Below are positions 25,493 through 38,499 of a DNA stretch of 64,000 nt, one piece after another. How positions within the stretch are numbered: the first letter of the stretch is position 1; each line of letters opens with the position of its first letter. The notes under the pieces were generated by a model that saw nothing but the letters and a program-made list of their open reading frames with translations, did no database searches and was not told the DNA's origin. The stretch is from Oreocharis arfaki (lineage: Eukaryota > Chordata > Aves > Passeriformes > Paramythiidae). The stretch covers positions 39,115 through 103,114 of the forward strand of contig VZRR01013415.1 in assembly GCA_013398015.1 (NCBI GenBank). The letters run 5' to 3'. A program made the translations under genes and the position numbers.

Positions 25493-26647
25493 ACATCCAG
25501 AACTCCACTCATGTAAAGGTAGCACCTATAAGCAGGAGTCATTTTTAATTATTATCATTTTTTTTTAACCATGGTTGCCTTCAAAGTGGGTTTGCTCAGT
25601 CAGGAAAGAAGTTAAAATGTGTAGGTGTGAGCAAGCTGGCTTCCCTTGGAGAAATCAGACAGCAAAGAGTTCATGACTATAATTTGAGAGGAGCTTTTTT
25701 GCTGAACATAGTAGGTTTGTGACCTCGGTGGTTTCAAGCAGAGGAAGGAAAAAAAATAAAGCAGGAGAAACTTGCAGTTTGGGTCAAAAGTAATTGGCTC
25801 TTGGGAGAGTTTTCAGGAAAAAAATCCAAATATAAATAAAACTGGGTCAACTTAATATTTTCACTGATTTAAAACAGCATTCTGTTTCACTTTGATTCAT
25901 TCTTTTCATTTAGTAGTTTATTCTTTTAATTTAGTAGAACATTTTATTCTCTTAATTTGGCCACTTCTTGAAAATCCTCCCTACAAAAAGAAGGGTCAAA
26001 AGGGTTTATTTTGAAAAATGTCAAAGCAAAACATTTCTACATCAAAAAAGGAAAAAAAAAGACCCAACTCCAAACCTCTTTCTGGCTAAAATGTACTTGC
26101 CAAATGAGACTGGTATTTGTGAGTCATTTCTCCACCACATTTTTTAGTGAATTTACTATTTGTCAGAAAGAAAAAAGAGAAGTTAAACCTGACTCTAATG
26201 AGAGCACGTATATGCTGGGTTCACATAAACAAACTCATGAAGGCAAAGAAGGGATTGGAAAGATCTTCCACTTACTGTGCATTTATTTCAGCATCTGTCC
26301 CGGCACAAATTGGGTGTAAAATAGAGGCACACAGATAAAATCCAGACACAGTCACCCCCCCTTCTCCCTTCCATCACATATTTCCCCTGGGGAGCTGCAA
26401 GCCAGCCCGTGGAGAAAAGTAATTTAAGTAATATATTCACCAAATACGCTTTTAGGTTTATTTAAAATTCAGAGTGGGGCACGGTGAGTGGGATTGATCA
26501 GGAAGAAAAAGCCCTGGTAGTGCTGGCATGAGCAGGATCTTCATCCTTGTTTTTTCCCTCCTTTCCTTTCCCTCACCCCAAAAGGCCCTTCTGTTTTAGG
26601 GAAGCTTTCTCCTCCTGCAAATGGTTTTCAAGATTCCAATAAAACCA
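25493..26647. other. Unassigned AT-rich stretch
   Basis: This AT-rich, nonrepetitive DNA contains several short A and T runs. No gene is recognised. Confidence 0.45.
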
Positions 26648-26803
26648 GCACGGGGTGCCCAGAGAAGCTGTGGCTGCCCCATCCCTGGAAGTGTCCAAGG
26701 CAAAGCTGGAACAACCAGTGGGAAGTGCCGTGCCCACGGCAGGGCATTGGGAGGAGATGATCTTTCCGTTCCCTTCCAACCCAAACCATCCGGGGATTCT
26801 GTG
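26648..26803 (+). mobile_element. CR1 LINE 3' fragment
   Basis: This is a forward CR1 3' end: 'tgcccagagaagctgtggct', then 'ggaagtgtccaaggc', the GGAGATGATCTTT block and a terminal 'ccaacccaaaccatccggg' with a degenerate octamer end. It is 5' truncated. Confidence 0.9.
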
Positions 26804-29213
26804 CTTAAACTCCCCAATTATGGAAATTAAAGAAATAAACGGCGAGTCCTTCCAGGTGAGCGGCCCAATGCCACACCTTGGTCCCTTCCACTGGGGCCAG
26901 AGGGGTTTCCTGGAGCCTTTGCTTCTGAAGGAGAAAAAATAAAGGTGAAAACAACAACAACCACCGAGGTCCAGCCATCAGCGTGGAAAATTTGAGCACC
27001 TCCAGCTTCTAGAATTAATAAAGCCCAAGGTTTTACGCTTGTCATCTCCAAACGACTCTGGGCAGCTGCAGAGCGTGAGATCAGCCCGTGCTCCTGTGCA
27101 CGGGGGAGCTGCAGCCCCACATTCCAGGGTGGAAAATGGCCCTTCCTGCTCCATTCCCACTCCCTGAGCACTCTGTGCTCACCCTCACCCCGGGAATAAC
27201 CCACCCTGCACACGAGCCCCAGCTCTCACAGGATCACGTGGCAAAGCCTCCAGTTCCCCAGGCTGGGGTTTGCCCCTGGGATTTACGCTCTGAACGCTCC
27301 AGAAAAACCAGCACTGGGACAATCCAACGTGAAATGCAAGAGCTGTAATTCCAGTCCCTGGGAACCCCGGAGTTCCCGAGCTCTGCTTTGCTCCATGGTC
27401 CTACAGAACTTCCTCCCTTCAGGATGAACTGCAAAAATCCCTGCTAGGACAGCTTGAAGAATGTCCATTGAAGCATTTTTCCAAGGGAAGATTGTGCTTT
27501 CATTTAACTGGGAAAAGCTCACCAAAAGCATCTGATTTCCTTGAAAGCGTTGGACTTGTTTTATTGGAAAATAAAATGACCAAAACCTGAAAATTGACAA
27601 ATACCACTTTGAGCAGTGAATGATAATAAAGTTTTGGTCACTAATCCTTTCTTTTTACTACCCAACAAGCGTTAACACTTCCCTTTCTTCCCCGGACACA
27701 TCACAAATGAATATTTTTCCTGGACAGGCAGCACTTTCACTTTGCATTCAGGCACCAGACACTCAAGGTTGAGGTTTTCATCTGCCTGAAATCGGATCCA
27801 AGTGCAGTTCTCGAGCACAGCTGTGTCCATGAGGCCACCAGAGTGTCCCAAGGCCAGTTTGTCCCCACAGGACATTTCAGCAGCTGTGCTCTGGGAGGCA
27901 GTGAGAGAGGGAGCACAGACCGTGGGGGCTGACACCCTGCAGAACAGGCAGCTCTTTAAAGCTTCTTTAAATCTTCCTTGGGTTTGTCCCACACCTTCTG
28001 CCTGCAGATTGGACAGAAAACAGCTCAGGTGCCTGCCAAGGAGGGAGGACAAGACTTCTGTGCCTCCAGAGACAGCACCCCCCTCCTGCTCTCCAACTCC
28101 TTTGCTCTCACCTCCACTCACCCACCGCAGAACATAAACACAAAACCTTCCTCCAAATCCCCTTCCTGGCGTTCTCCTGGGAGACAGGAGCCTCTCTTCA
28201 CTAAGATTGACTCAACCACCCACATTTGCAGGGTTAATGGCCTAAAAAGCTTTAGATTTAGCTGTTCTGAAAAGCAATTTCCATCTCCCCATGCTCCCCC
28301 AACTCAAGCAGCCCTTTGGTCTCCACTGAATAATTCATGGCGTTTCCCAAGGTTGTTGTTCCTCTTTTTTCCATGAAGGCAGGCTATGAATACACCTGCT
28401 TGTTCTTGATTTTTCTAATGAATAATCCTGAATTATCCATGAAATGCTAAATGGCACCATGATCTCATCAGGCATTAACCATGCATGAGACAAGCGTAGC
28501 AACCAGGCAAAACACAGCAGCCCAGGCTGGAGACCACTGCAGACAGGGATGGACTTTCCAAGCACTTAACAAGGCAGGAAACAGGAATATCTTTCCTAGG
28601 GATAAGGACATCAGCATCAGGAGAGATCAAAGAGCCTGGGCTGGGGCTGGGGCTGCAGTGCTTTGGGGTTTCACTCCCACCCTGACAAGCTTCATCAGAC
28701 TTGGTTAAACCCTATTTTTCTCTCTCATTCTTATTTTTTTTCTTTCTTCTTCCTGCTGTTTGTCCCCTCTTCCCCCTTTCTGGGCTTGTCTGCTGCAGTA
28801 GAAGCATCTGCAAGGGCAAGACTAACACCTTCAGTCTTTTCAAGGGCAGCATGAGCAGAAAAAGCCTCAATTTGAGGAAATTTTTTAGCTGAGAGTCAAC
28901 TAGAAGCAAAATCTGATCAATGGCCTAGGGGTAATGAGTAAAAAAGCAACTGAAGACCTTTATTCTCCCTTTGCCTCCCCTGTTCCAAAGGAAAACCAGC
29001 CCATGAGAAATCTGGGGAGGGTCGGTGTGGCAGGGTCTGGTTTGTGCACGGAGCTGGGCTGGAGCTGGGGCTGGAGCAGGGACCTGTGGGTGCAGAATTC
29101 ACCAGTGAGGAACCCATCAGCTCCAAAACCCACCCGGCAGCCCTGAGAGGAGGTGCTCCAGTCCCTGCTGACTCCCTCCCGAGCCAGGTGTGAGATGCTC
29201 AAGTTACACTTCC
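26804..29213. other. Unassigned noncoding stretch
   Basis: No gene is recognised. A 149-codon minus-strand opening at 27672-28121 (C-terminal part Cys-rich, ending with 'GKKGKC') has no domain I can name and no splice context that I could establish. Confidence 0.4.
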
Positions 29214-29700
29214 ATCGAATCCCAGAATGGTTTGGACTGGAAGGGACCTTAAAGCTCACCCAGTTCCACCCCTGCCATGGGCAGGGACACCTCCCACTAT
29301 CCCAGAGTGCTCCAAGCCCTGTCCAGCCTGACCTTGGACACTGCCAGGGATCCAGGGGCAGCCACAGCTGCTCTGGGCACCCTGTGCCAGGGCCTCCCCA
29401 CCCTCACAGGGAAGAATTCCCTCCCAATATCCCATCTAACCCACTCTCTGTAAGTTTGATGCCATTCCTCCTTGTCCTGTCACTCCAGGCCCTTGTAAAC
29501 AGTCTCTCTTTATCTTCCTTGTTGGCTCCTACAGGAACTGCAAGGACACAACTGGATCACTCTGAAGCTTCTCCTCTCCAGGCTGAACAGTCCCAGCTCT
29601 CCCAGTCTTTCCTCCCAGCAGAGCTGCTCCATCCCTCTGATCATCCTGGTGCCTCCTCCAGACTGGCTCCAGCAGCTCCACGTCCTCCCTGTGCTGGGAA
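29214..29700 (-). mobile_element. CR1 LINE 3' fragment, longest in the window
   Basis: The plus strand runs from 'cgaatcccagaatggtttgg' through all the 3' blocks. It then continues into more internal CR1 sequence: the 'ccttgtcctgtcactccagg' block, the 'cttctcctctccaggctgaa' block and the 'tggctccagcagctccacg' block. At about 490 bp this is the least truncated copy, but it still has no intact reading frame for reverse transcriptase. Confidence 0.92.
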
Positions 29701-31540
29701 GCAGCTCTGCAGGTGGGGGGCACTGGCAAAGCCACAGCACTGGGGAAACTGAGGCACTGAGGGAGTCAGACCTCCCCAAAGCAGCAGCAAACCCTGCAGC
29801 AAGGTCAGGTGCTTCAGCTGCAATAATCCGAGCCTCCATTGAATCACAACCCCCTTTCTCCCCGCCACTCCAGGAGCCTGGTGTGCTTCATTCCCTTTCT
29901 GATCAAAGCCAGAGTGGGCTGTAAAATGGGGATGGTTTACAGCTATCTAATCATCAGCTCTCCAGTCCCGAGACACGCTGGAGCCAAAGGTTTGAGTCCC
30001 ACCAGGATTCACAGGGCTGTTCTGCTTTGGGAAGTTCCCTTCTGAGGAGAGATGCAAAGCCCAGCTCTGTACTGGGGAGATGTTTCCTCAGAGGGATCAG
30101 AGAGGTAGAAAACTGCAGCCTGGCCCTCGAGAATGTTTTCCTACACTCTTTGAGGTCCACAGCCTCCATCCTCTGCTCAGACATCCTCATTCTCCAGGTC
30201 CGGGTTATGCTCTGGGATGTTTGCAGGGGAAGAGGCAGCTGATCCAACATTTCAGCAGGTCCTGATCCTGATGTCCCAAGCTCCACGTGCTGGCCCAGGG
30301 GCTTGCACAACACTTCTTGATCGGGAAGAAATGGAGTGATTCATGCTAAAGGAAACACTTCTGGAAGCTGTCACGAGAAAGTGACTGCATGAAGGACTTT
30401 GAGCAACTTCTCCAGCTCAGCCTTACTCAAGTTAACCCCACTGTACCAGGAAACCCTTGGGCATATCCTGCCCTTTCTGAGCTAGGAATGAAATCCCATT
30501 TACAGCTGTGCTGACAAATTCCCAGGACATGCAGAAAGCTGGAGCAGCTCTCCCTGCAGTGAGCATGGCCCTAAAGGCACGAGCATGCACATAAAGACCC
30601 ACTCACGAACCAGACATCCTCCTTTCCCATTATTCTGGTGCCTGGGCTCATGGAGATACCTAAGGTGAGACTCTGGGAGTGTTTTAAGACTTTGTCCCAC
30701 AGCCAGCCCCTGCCCTGGCACCCTTTGGACAAGCCCATCAGCAGGGCAGCAGCAACTCCTCGTACAGACCGGGTCACTTCCTGACACCAAAACAGGGTTT
30801 CCAGGCTCAGGGTGAAACGAGAAAGTGGCTGGAAATCCCCCTTTCCCCTACCTGCTCCCTCTTCAGAGCAGGGAGAAGGATTTTGTGGTATTTGCACAGC
30901 ACCCTCACAGGGGCTTTGATGTCTTTGAAGCCTCCAGCTGCTACTTCAGAGCCTCACCAAAGTCCTGCTGATCCAGAATACAATGGAGGGGGAAAGCCCC
31001 AGCCACCAGGATGTTTTTCAGTTTGAACTCATTACTCCTTGTCCTACCCATCAAACACTGAAATATTGGGCAGAAACATCTTATATGTTGCAGCCAATTC
31101 AGAGCAACACTCAGTATTAAACCACACACACCCAGCTTCTCTGTAAAGTGGAATATTCAGGGAACCAACTCAACAAATCGTTACCGCTGGATCCTGTTCG
31201 TCCCTGGCAAGGAGCTGACAAATTCAGGAGGAATGTGGTTCATTTTGTCCTGACAGATGTCAGAAGGAGCAGACAGAGCCCCTTCACTGCCCAAATCTCA
31301 TCTCACAGCAGCATCACTGATTTCAAAGCGTCCTCTGAGCTGGCAGAGCAGAGTCGGACCTGAGCTCGGACATGTGTGTGTGACACATGCTGGGCTGGCT
31401 CAGCTCAACAATTCTATTCCTAAGTACAATTTGTATTTCAAACACTGGAGACGCAGTCATCCAATTATAGTGAGGAGAGGGAACTGGGAATGATGTGAAT
31501 TCTCAAAAGTAAATGGAAAAAAAAAATAGCAGGAGAGTAA
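29701..31540. other. Unassigned noncoding stretch
   Basis: No gene is recognised. A faint MIR-like string ('ggggaaactgaggcac' at about 29745) is too short to call. Confidence 0.4.
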
Positions 31541-32374
31541 ATGAAGCAACAAAATGCAGATGGTAAGGGAGGCTGGAAGAGGGCAGCAAGGGCTGGCTGG
31601 GATACAGCTGGGACTGGGAGGATTGCGAGGCAGCAGGAGAGGAGCAGAGGGAGTTCAAGGGGTCCAGGTCAGAGGGACACAGTAAGTGGATTTAAGGGAA
31701 CAGAGCTGATGCAAGTCCCATGCTTTGGGCTGGGGGAAGGTCTGATTCAGACCGACGTCGAGTCATTTCCCAGGTTACCCCGAGGTCTCTGGAAGCAGAG
31801 ACCAGCAATCCTGGCCTGCCTTTCTCTGAAGGGATACTGGGCACAGTCTGGACTCAGGAGAGGTCTGAGTTTACCTGCATTGGCCCGTCTCCAAAGTCAG
31901 CTCTGGCATAGCCTTGGAGACACAACCCAAGCCCTCTGTACAGCCAGGGAGGTGCATTTATGGGCTGGGAATTCCTGGGATATCAGCTCCAGACTGGAGC
32001 TGATGGCTGCAGGCTCGAAAACCAGTTTGCAGGAGCAAGCTGTGCCAGGAAGGGAGCACAAAGTGCAAAGTAACCCACCTAGGAAGGCAAACTGCAGAGC
32101 TGAGCAGTCACTGGGAGGATGCAGGGGTGGTAAAACTGCAGTGGGACAGGATCCAGTGAATAGCTTTCCAAGGGCTGGGGAGTTTGTTGTAGGTCGCCCT
32201 GAGATTTTTCCAGCCAAACCCCTGCTCTTAATGCACTTTGGATATTTGTGCCTAGGTGTTATTGTTATTTTACCATGGTTTTATCATCATCTAACAAGGA
32301 GTGGGATTCCTTTCTGGCATCCCCTGCTCCTGCCTGCTCGCTCGGGTCCTTGGATTGTTTTCCAAGCTCACTGA
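31541..32374 (+). other. Unassigned 277-codon open frame, doubtful
   Basis: This is the longest open frame in the window that is not caused by a repeat: ATG at 31541, stop at 32374. The predicted product is basic and Gly/Arg-rich at the N-terminus, with a hydrophobic stretch near residues 230-245 (LCLGVIVILPWFYHH). No domain, signal peptide or conserved motif is recognised. Bird proteins of this size are usually split into exons, so a single open exon would imply a retrogene, a terminal exon or chance. Chance is the simplest reading. Confidence 0.12.
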
Positions 32375-35289
32375 ATGCAAGGACAGCGTGAGAGGCACCT
32401 GACCCCAGACTTCCAACCCAGTTCCACAGACACACAGCCCTGGGCATGAAATCCATCCCCATGATTTTGGGGGGCAGGGGTTAAGCAGCTGCAGACAAAT
32501 CAAGGGCTGTGGTTTATCGGAGCATTCAGGGAGCTGCAGCTCCCACAGGGAATTAGAGCAGCATGGAAAAGGCTGTCTCCATGCAGTGCCCACCCACGGG
32601 GGCACACAGGAGAGCTCGGGACACAAACGCTGCTCTGCAGGGCACTGCCAGGCTGGAGGAGGGAAGGAACCTCCCTTCTTGGGATGCTGAGGGGAGCAGA
32701 GGGGAACAGGCACCGTTCAACTCCATGGGCAGGACAGCAGGGCTGAAACCTCTCCCTCTTCCCAAACTCCTGCTGCGAGTGAGGCTTAGGCAGCACTGCA
32801 GAAAGCCCAGCCAGTTTTCTTGCCCTGCACCAAGCACCCTCACTGGATCCCTCCTCCCTTGGGTGCTCCAGCACTGAAACAAGCTCCAGGGACAACAGAT
32901 CCCAGGGCAGGAGCAGCCTTCAGGGAATGCATCTTCTCCCTCCCCCTCCCTTTAGGCTTGCAAGAAGCCTTAAAAATGCCAAATTCCAGTATATTCCATT
33001 CCACCATATAATCTCTGCTTAGGGTTCCCAAGCATGCCTTTAATTTAAGCTTAATAAAGCTGTTATTGTCCACTCATTAATGACTGCTTATTAAAACCAT
33101 ATTTATTGCATGTGGTGCTGAGAGATCTCGCAGGGAGCCCGGGGCAGCAATCCCTCCCTGCAGGCCGTGGTGTTTAACGAGGGATCCATGTGGACAGGAA
33201 TTCCCAGCAAACGTGTTTCTAATAAGCACTTGTCTCAGCTGAGGTGCTGTGCACATACCTGTGGGTGCAGCCACACCAGAGGCAAATGAAGTGCAGATTG
33301 AGGAGCTGTGTTTTCACAGCATCCGTGCTGCTTTGGGACAGGATGAAAACACACTGCAGTGTGACACCTAACAAAAAATAAAATCAGGCTTGTATTCACT
33401 AATAACCGTTCTAAAGATGTTCAGTGGGGGTGGTGGGCAGCATCCAGACCCTCCTGCATCCTCCCTGCTGCCCAGCACTGCCCCCAAATCAAACACTGGG
33501 ACCACAGGCCTGAAAATTAATTTTATCTAGAGGCTGACAGACTTGCTGAGATCCAGAGATAGTATCAGTACCAGAAGAAAAGCCCTGTGCAAACAGCAGG
33601 CCTTTGGCTTCCCATAGCCCAAGGGCAAGAAATAATGTGACACTGGTGTGAGGCAAGCTGGCATCACTCAGTTTTCTGAACGGGACTTGCAGAAAGCAAA
33701 AGCCTTCTCCATCCCAGAAACTGCATTTTCAGTCTCATGTCCACAGACTGGAGCTCCTGATTTGGGGGCTGTAATCCCAATTACTGAAATATCAAGGGTC
33801 TCAGTCACACTGCAGATAAGGAAAGTACCTGGAGAAGAAGGAGGAGGGTGGGGTTAGCAGGAAGCTGTCAGGAAAGGCATCTCACCTTGGCACCACCCTG
33901 TGCTCATCAAAGGGACATCAGCCCCCAGCAGGACAGTGTGGGATGGGGATTCACAGGGAATTTAAAGAGCACTCAGTGCCTGGGATGATTTGGGATCCCC
34001 AGCCACACCGGCCACCAGTCTGTGGTGTGAGAGGGATGTGTGTCCCTCTTTGAGATCGTTTGCCCCATCAAATAATGATGTCTCGGATGCACAAACCATC
34101 GACCCCCACCTGCAGCACTTGACCCACCCCGCTCCCTCAGCCAGGTTTGTTTGCTCAGCTCCATGAGCCTCCCTGGGTCTTACAGAGGGGGCTTTTTTAC
34201 CTCTGACTTCTGGAACATTCAAAACCACTCCCCCCCCTTCTCATTCCTTGTTTTCCCTCCGAGCAGCTTAGCCAGAAGTTGGGGGCAGGAGGGGAAACAC
34301 TGCCAGGAAAGCTCCTAACAACCCTCTTTGGAGACAGGGTTTATACACTCAGCTGTCCCTTGTAAACTAAGCCCTGTGTGAGATTTTTTTCCCAAACCTT
34401 TCAATCCCCTTCCTTGCCCTCACCCCCTCCTGCTTTGCTCATGCTGCAAAAATGCAGAAAAAAAATACTTGGGTACAAAAATGTCCTTTTGTGCTGCAGG
34501 AGAGAGGGGGCAAGAGGAAAATAAAACAACCCAGGCTGCAAAGAGGCAGCGGGGAAGCATCAGCGTTGCCTTGGCTGTCCTTTCCTGGAGGGCTCCAGCA
34601 GGATTTTGCTGATGGAGAAAGGTCCCTCTTCCAGACCCAGGTGCCCCAGAGCACAGCGTGGCTAAAAACCACCACGGCAACATCACCCCCACGATGTGGA
34701 AGTGGAAGTGACAGCACGGAGAGGTTGTGCTGGGATTGTTTTCCTGAAGTCTGTGGGCTGGGGAGGTTCAGATATTGCCCGAGCGGACAAGGTCAAGGCC
34801 TACACACGGAGCATCCCTGGTGGGCACTACTGATCCTGGGATGGAGCAGGAAAGGGGAGTCCCATGTGGGAGATGCTTTCTCATGGAAGCATGGTGTTAC
34901 CTGCGTGGGATCTCACTCATTTCAGCCGGAGAAGGAACCCATCCTGCTGGCATCCCTCTCCAAGGCCCTCGGCGTGCACAGCCTGTCCCTGCAGGACCTG
35001 ACGTGGCCCAAATCCTTTGGAAAAGGGAAACACTGAGCACATTCTGGCTTGGAGCAGGATTAAAACACCCCAACAAGCAGGATTTGCTCTGTTGTGGTGA
35101 CAATGGACGTGTCAGCACAGCGAGGCTCCGGGGTGAAGGATTCCTGGCTCCGGCTGGGACAGGATCACAGTGCAGGAAAGAGGGTCCTGGAAAAGCGTGT
35201 CCCTGCTGAGCAGATGTGTGTTCTCTACATGCCTGGGAGGAGAAACTCCAGCTAATCCAAGAAGCCAGGGAGCTGTCCCCTCCCAGGAG
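32375..35289. other. Unassigned noncoding stretch
   Basis: No gene or repeat is recognised. An AT-rich patch at about 32990-33115, with several ATTA and AATAAA-like strings, might be a conserved noncoding element. Open frames of up to 194 codons (34452-35036) have no known domain. Confidence 0.4.
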
Positions 35290-35770
35290 GGAAGGAGTGC
35301 GGGGCATGGCAGCAGGTGCCCGGCAGCAGCGGGGCCGTGCTGGGAGGTTGGCAGCGACAGGCATTACTCAGAGCAGCCTTAGCACAGCCCCAGGATGAGC
35401 TCAGGAACAGCTCAGGGCCGGGTGATGCTGTCCCTGGAGCCATCACGTCATGGGAAGGCATTGCCACTGTCAGAGCAGGTGGGAGCCCCCACGCCGGCTC
35501 CCGGCTCGCTGACATCCGTGATGGACGAGCGCCCTGAGTGCAGCGCGGCCTGGGCCCCGAGCCCGGCAGCTTCGCTCCCTGAGTCAATGGAAATGTTGCA
35601 CACATGGAGCTGGCCCCTTCCCAAAGACACTCCTGCCTCGCAGAGGGAGTCGCTCCTCGCGGCGCTCTGCTCCGCAGGCCGAGGCACCGGAGGGAAGAGG
35701 GAGCCAGGAGCCATTCCCGGGCAGCAGCGCACGGCCAGGAGCACCTGCCTGTGGTCCTCATGCAGGCTGT
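35290..35770. promoter_or_regulatory. CpG-rich block with CRE-like and AP-1 sites
   Basis: Counted by eye, there are about 30 CpG in 480 bp of about 65% GC, an observed/expected ratio near 0.6. The block contains TCACGTCA (35443-35450, a one-mismatch CRE, TGACGTGA on the other strand) and a perfect AP-1 site TGAGTCA (35580-35586). The density falls away on both sides. The combination suggests a promoter or enhancer, but no associated exon or transcript was identified and the motifs are short enough to occur by chance. Confidence 0.35.
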
Positions 35771-35975
35771 GCAAGGTCGGGGCAGGAAAAGAACTGGCCA
35801 CAGCCTGCATTCCAAAAAGGCTCTTTTCCGAGATGACCGTGCAAGGAGGACCCCAGGGGTCCCCACCCTTTAGGCACGAGGTGCAAAAGCAGCAGGACTC
35901 GTCCCTTCCCAAGCTGTGCTGCACTGAGGTGCCAACCTAGAGGTAAAATCCTTTAACATTCAGGAATCAGGAGAG

Positions 35976-36190
35976 GGTGAGGTTGGATATCAGGGAAAGG
36001 TTCTTCCCCCCGAGGGTGCTGGGCACTGCCCAGGCTCCCCAGGGAATGGGCACGGCCCCGAGGCTGCCAGAGCTCCAGGAGCGTTTGGACAGCGCTGCCA
36101 GGGATGCCCAGGGTGGGGTTGCTGGGGTGTCTGTGCAGGGCCAGGGGCTGGACTGGGTGATCCTGGAGGTCCTTGTGTGACTCCATGAAC
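35976..36190 (+). mobile_element. CR1 LINE 3' fragment, different subfamily
   Basis: This is a forward CR1 of the subfamily with 'gaggttggatatcagggaaa', 'caggctccccagggaatgg', 'tgcagggccaggggctggac' and a 3' end of 'gggtgatcctggaggtcctt'. The subfamily differs from most other copies in this window, which have 'gatgatctttaaggtccc' near the end. Confidence 0.85.
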
Positions 36191-36339
36191 ACCCCATGAA
36201 TTCGAGGTAACATTCAAGACAGGAAAGGTCAGAAGATTCCTGTACTCAGGGCCCTGACAGCTCCCTGGTGCCTGTGGCTGTTTTCAAACCCCATGCAATG
36301 CACGGGCCTTCCATCCCTTTACAGAGCCCAAACCCGAGG

Positions 36340-36560
36340 AGGGTCTTGTTTTTATTAAAATGTTTTACATTTTTTATAACCTCCCCGCCAGCTGGACGGC
36401 TGCACTCTCAGGGCAATTATAGGCATCATCTAAACATCATCTAAAATGAAAGGACTTCATTTAATTAGGTTATTTAAATGACACGTTTGATGGAAAAAGC
36501 CAAGCAGACTTAGCAGGATATTTAACGCTCACGTTCGTTTGCATGAGTACAAAACATTAT
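36340..36560. promoter_or_regulatory. Possible conserved noncoding element
   Basis: This AT-rich stretch has a perfect 11-bp tandem repeat CATCATCTAAA (36424-36434 and 36435-36445) and several homeodomain-like cores (CAATTATA, TTTAATTAGG, TTTGCATGAG, the last close to an octamer site). No repeat family fits. The call is inferred from composition only. Confidence 0.2.
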
Positions 36561-37139
36561 CTGAGAGCCTTGGAAATGAAGGGCAAAATTTCTGGTGACT
36601 TCAGAGGCTGTGGACCAGATGTTGGCAAAGAAAGGATCAGAGAGATGACCCAGGAGCTGCCACCTGGAGAGAGTGGCACCGCTGCCATGCTGGAGGTTTC
36701 CAAAGGGAATTCTCCCTTTGGTCACAAGCCTGTGGTTTTTTCTCCCCTACAGAAATAGTCCTGCCCACAAGTTTAAACTGTTTTTTCCTCCTGCTTTTCT
36801 CCTGATTTCCTCTATGTGGAAAAGAAAGCACAAAGATGTTTTAAAAATGGAAAATACTTTCCCTTCGGCAAACCAAACCTCAAAGCACATCTGCTGTTGA
36901 AAAACAAGAAAACTGGGATTTCGTACCAAACCCAGGAGGAGCAGTTCCGATTCTTTCAGCTCCTTACTCCCAAGTCTGAGAAGTCTAAACCCAAGTGGAG
37001 ATGTTAAGTCTATTTTAGAGGCATGGCAGAAAATACTTCCAATTTCATTGCCTTCTAAAATACACACGCTGCAGGTGCCAGGGGCAGAGGAGGCACAGGG
37101 TGGAAGGGACAGTCTCAGGCATCACCCCGAGCACCACAG

Positions 37140-37215
37140 CACTAAAAAAACCCAACAAAACCCCCAACCGAACAACTACAACAAAAAAACAACCTCAAAC
37201 CCACCACAAAAACAA
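37140..37215. repeat. A/C-rich low-complexity patch
   Basis: The plus strand is almost entirely A and C (aaaaaacccaacaaaaccc and similar). It is a simple low-complexity tract. Confidence 0.75.
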
Positions 37216-38499
37216 GCTCCCCCTCAACTTTGCACAGACAAGCTGCATTTAACCTTTTCAGACTGTGTTATCTCCGCTGTGCTGGAACACACAGAGCTGA
37301 GACTGCTTCTCCTCCTGCACAGACAGTGCTCAGTGCTGGGAGGTAAAAGCCAATTCCCAAATGCCATTTTCAATATTTTCCCTACTGAAACACAGAACAG
37401 CAAATACAACAGATGAAAAAAGAGAGAGCAGAGAACTGTCCATGGGAAGCAGACAGGAAAGACACGTCTGGCACACTTAAATGAGGAATCACTGGGAAAT
37501 TTTGAGATTTCACTGACTGCGTGAAGTGTTTTGAAACATCCTTTTCCACAGTTCCTCAGGAAGAATGAGACATGGACCTTTCATGCTTTCCCAGATGCAA
37601 CTCCAAGTTATCCCTATGAGCAATGCAGTGCCTAAAGCTCTGAGCAGTGGCCACAGCTGTTCCCAGCACCAGGCATCCTCTGTGAAACCCCTCTCCTGCA
37701 GCCCTGTGCCCAGGGCAGGGAGCGTTACAAGGAGCAGCTCCGTGGCTTTTCCCTCTGCCCCTTCCAGCCCAGGAAGTGGCCAAAAATGTCAGCAAGTGAG
37801 TCACCAGCACTGGAAAGGCTCGTGCTGCCAAGCCCAGCTCTTGGCTCTTCCATGACACAACCACCTGGCACTTGGCCCTCGCTCTGGCTCTGAACCGTGG
37901 ATCTACAACCCCGTCCCTCTGCTCCAGAGCTCTCTCCTCATGTCACACACACTCCTTGCTCCCTGACACTTCAGGACAAAGTAGTCCCTGAGGCTGAAGG
38001 GATAAAAGCAGAGGTGCCTCTTGAAGCTGCAGGAGCTGGTCTTAAATCCTGACACTTCTTGAGCCATGGAAAGCTTTGGAGGGGAAAAAGCTTTTGCTCA
38101 TCAGGAAGGTAGCAGGGAGAGTAATTCCCTGGGAATTTCCTGGCCATGGGCAGCCTACAGCTGTGGGAATAGCCTTTAAAAGAGGTAGGAAAGGAGGGGT
38201 AGGGTGCAGGGGGCAGCGAGAGCAAGTGAAATGGAGAATATTGCATGCAGGTAATCTGCTTGGGCAGGGAAGGGAGAGGGCAGGGAAGGGAAAGGGGGCA
38301 GGCACAGTGAGCCCAGACTCCTGGGATGCAAATGCCTCCAGGATTTGCCTCCACAGGGCTGCATTTTGGCACCTGATGGCTGCTGGGGTCGGACTGGGAG
38401 CACAGCTCAGTGTGAATGGCAGTGACATTGGGACTCCAGGCTCGCCACCCTCCCTGTTTGAAGACATTCAGATCCTCCAGTATTAATAATTTTCATTAC

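Larger units (their letters stand above)
36191..38499. other. Unassigned noncoding stretch
   Basis: No gene is recognised. The stretch holds the AT-rich candidate element at 36340-36560 and an A/C-rich low-complexity patch at 37140-37215, listed separately. Confidence 0.45.

Noticed and set aside
29740..29765. MIR-core-like 'ggggaaactgaggcac'
   Set aside because: It is a short match with no supporting flanks.
29980..30010. tRNA B-box-like 'ggtttgagtccc'
   Set aside because: No A box at the right distance and no cloverleaf stems are visible.
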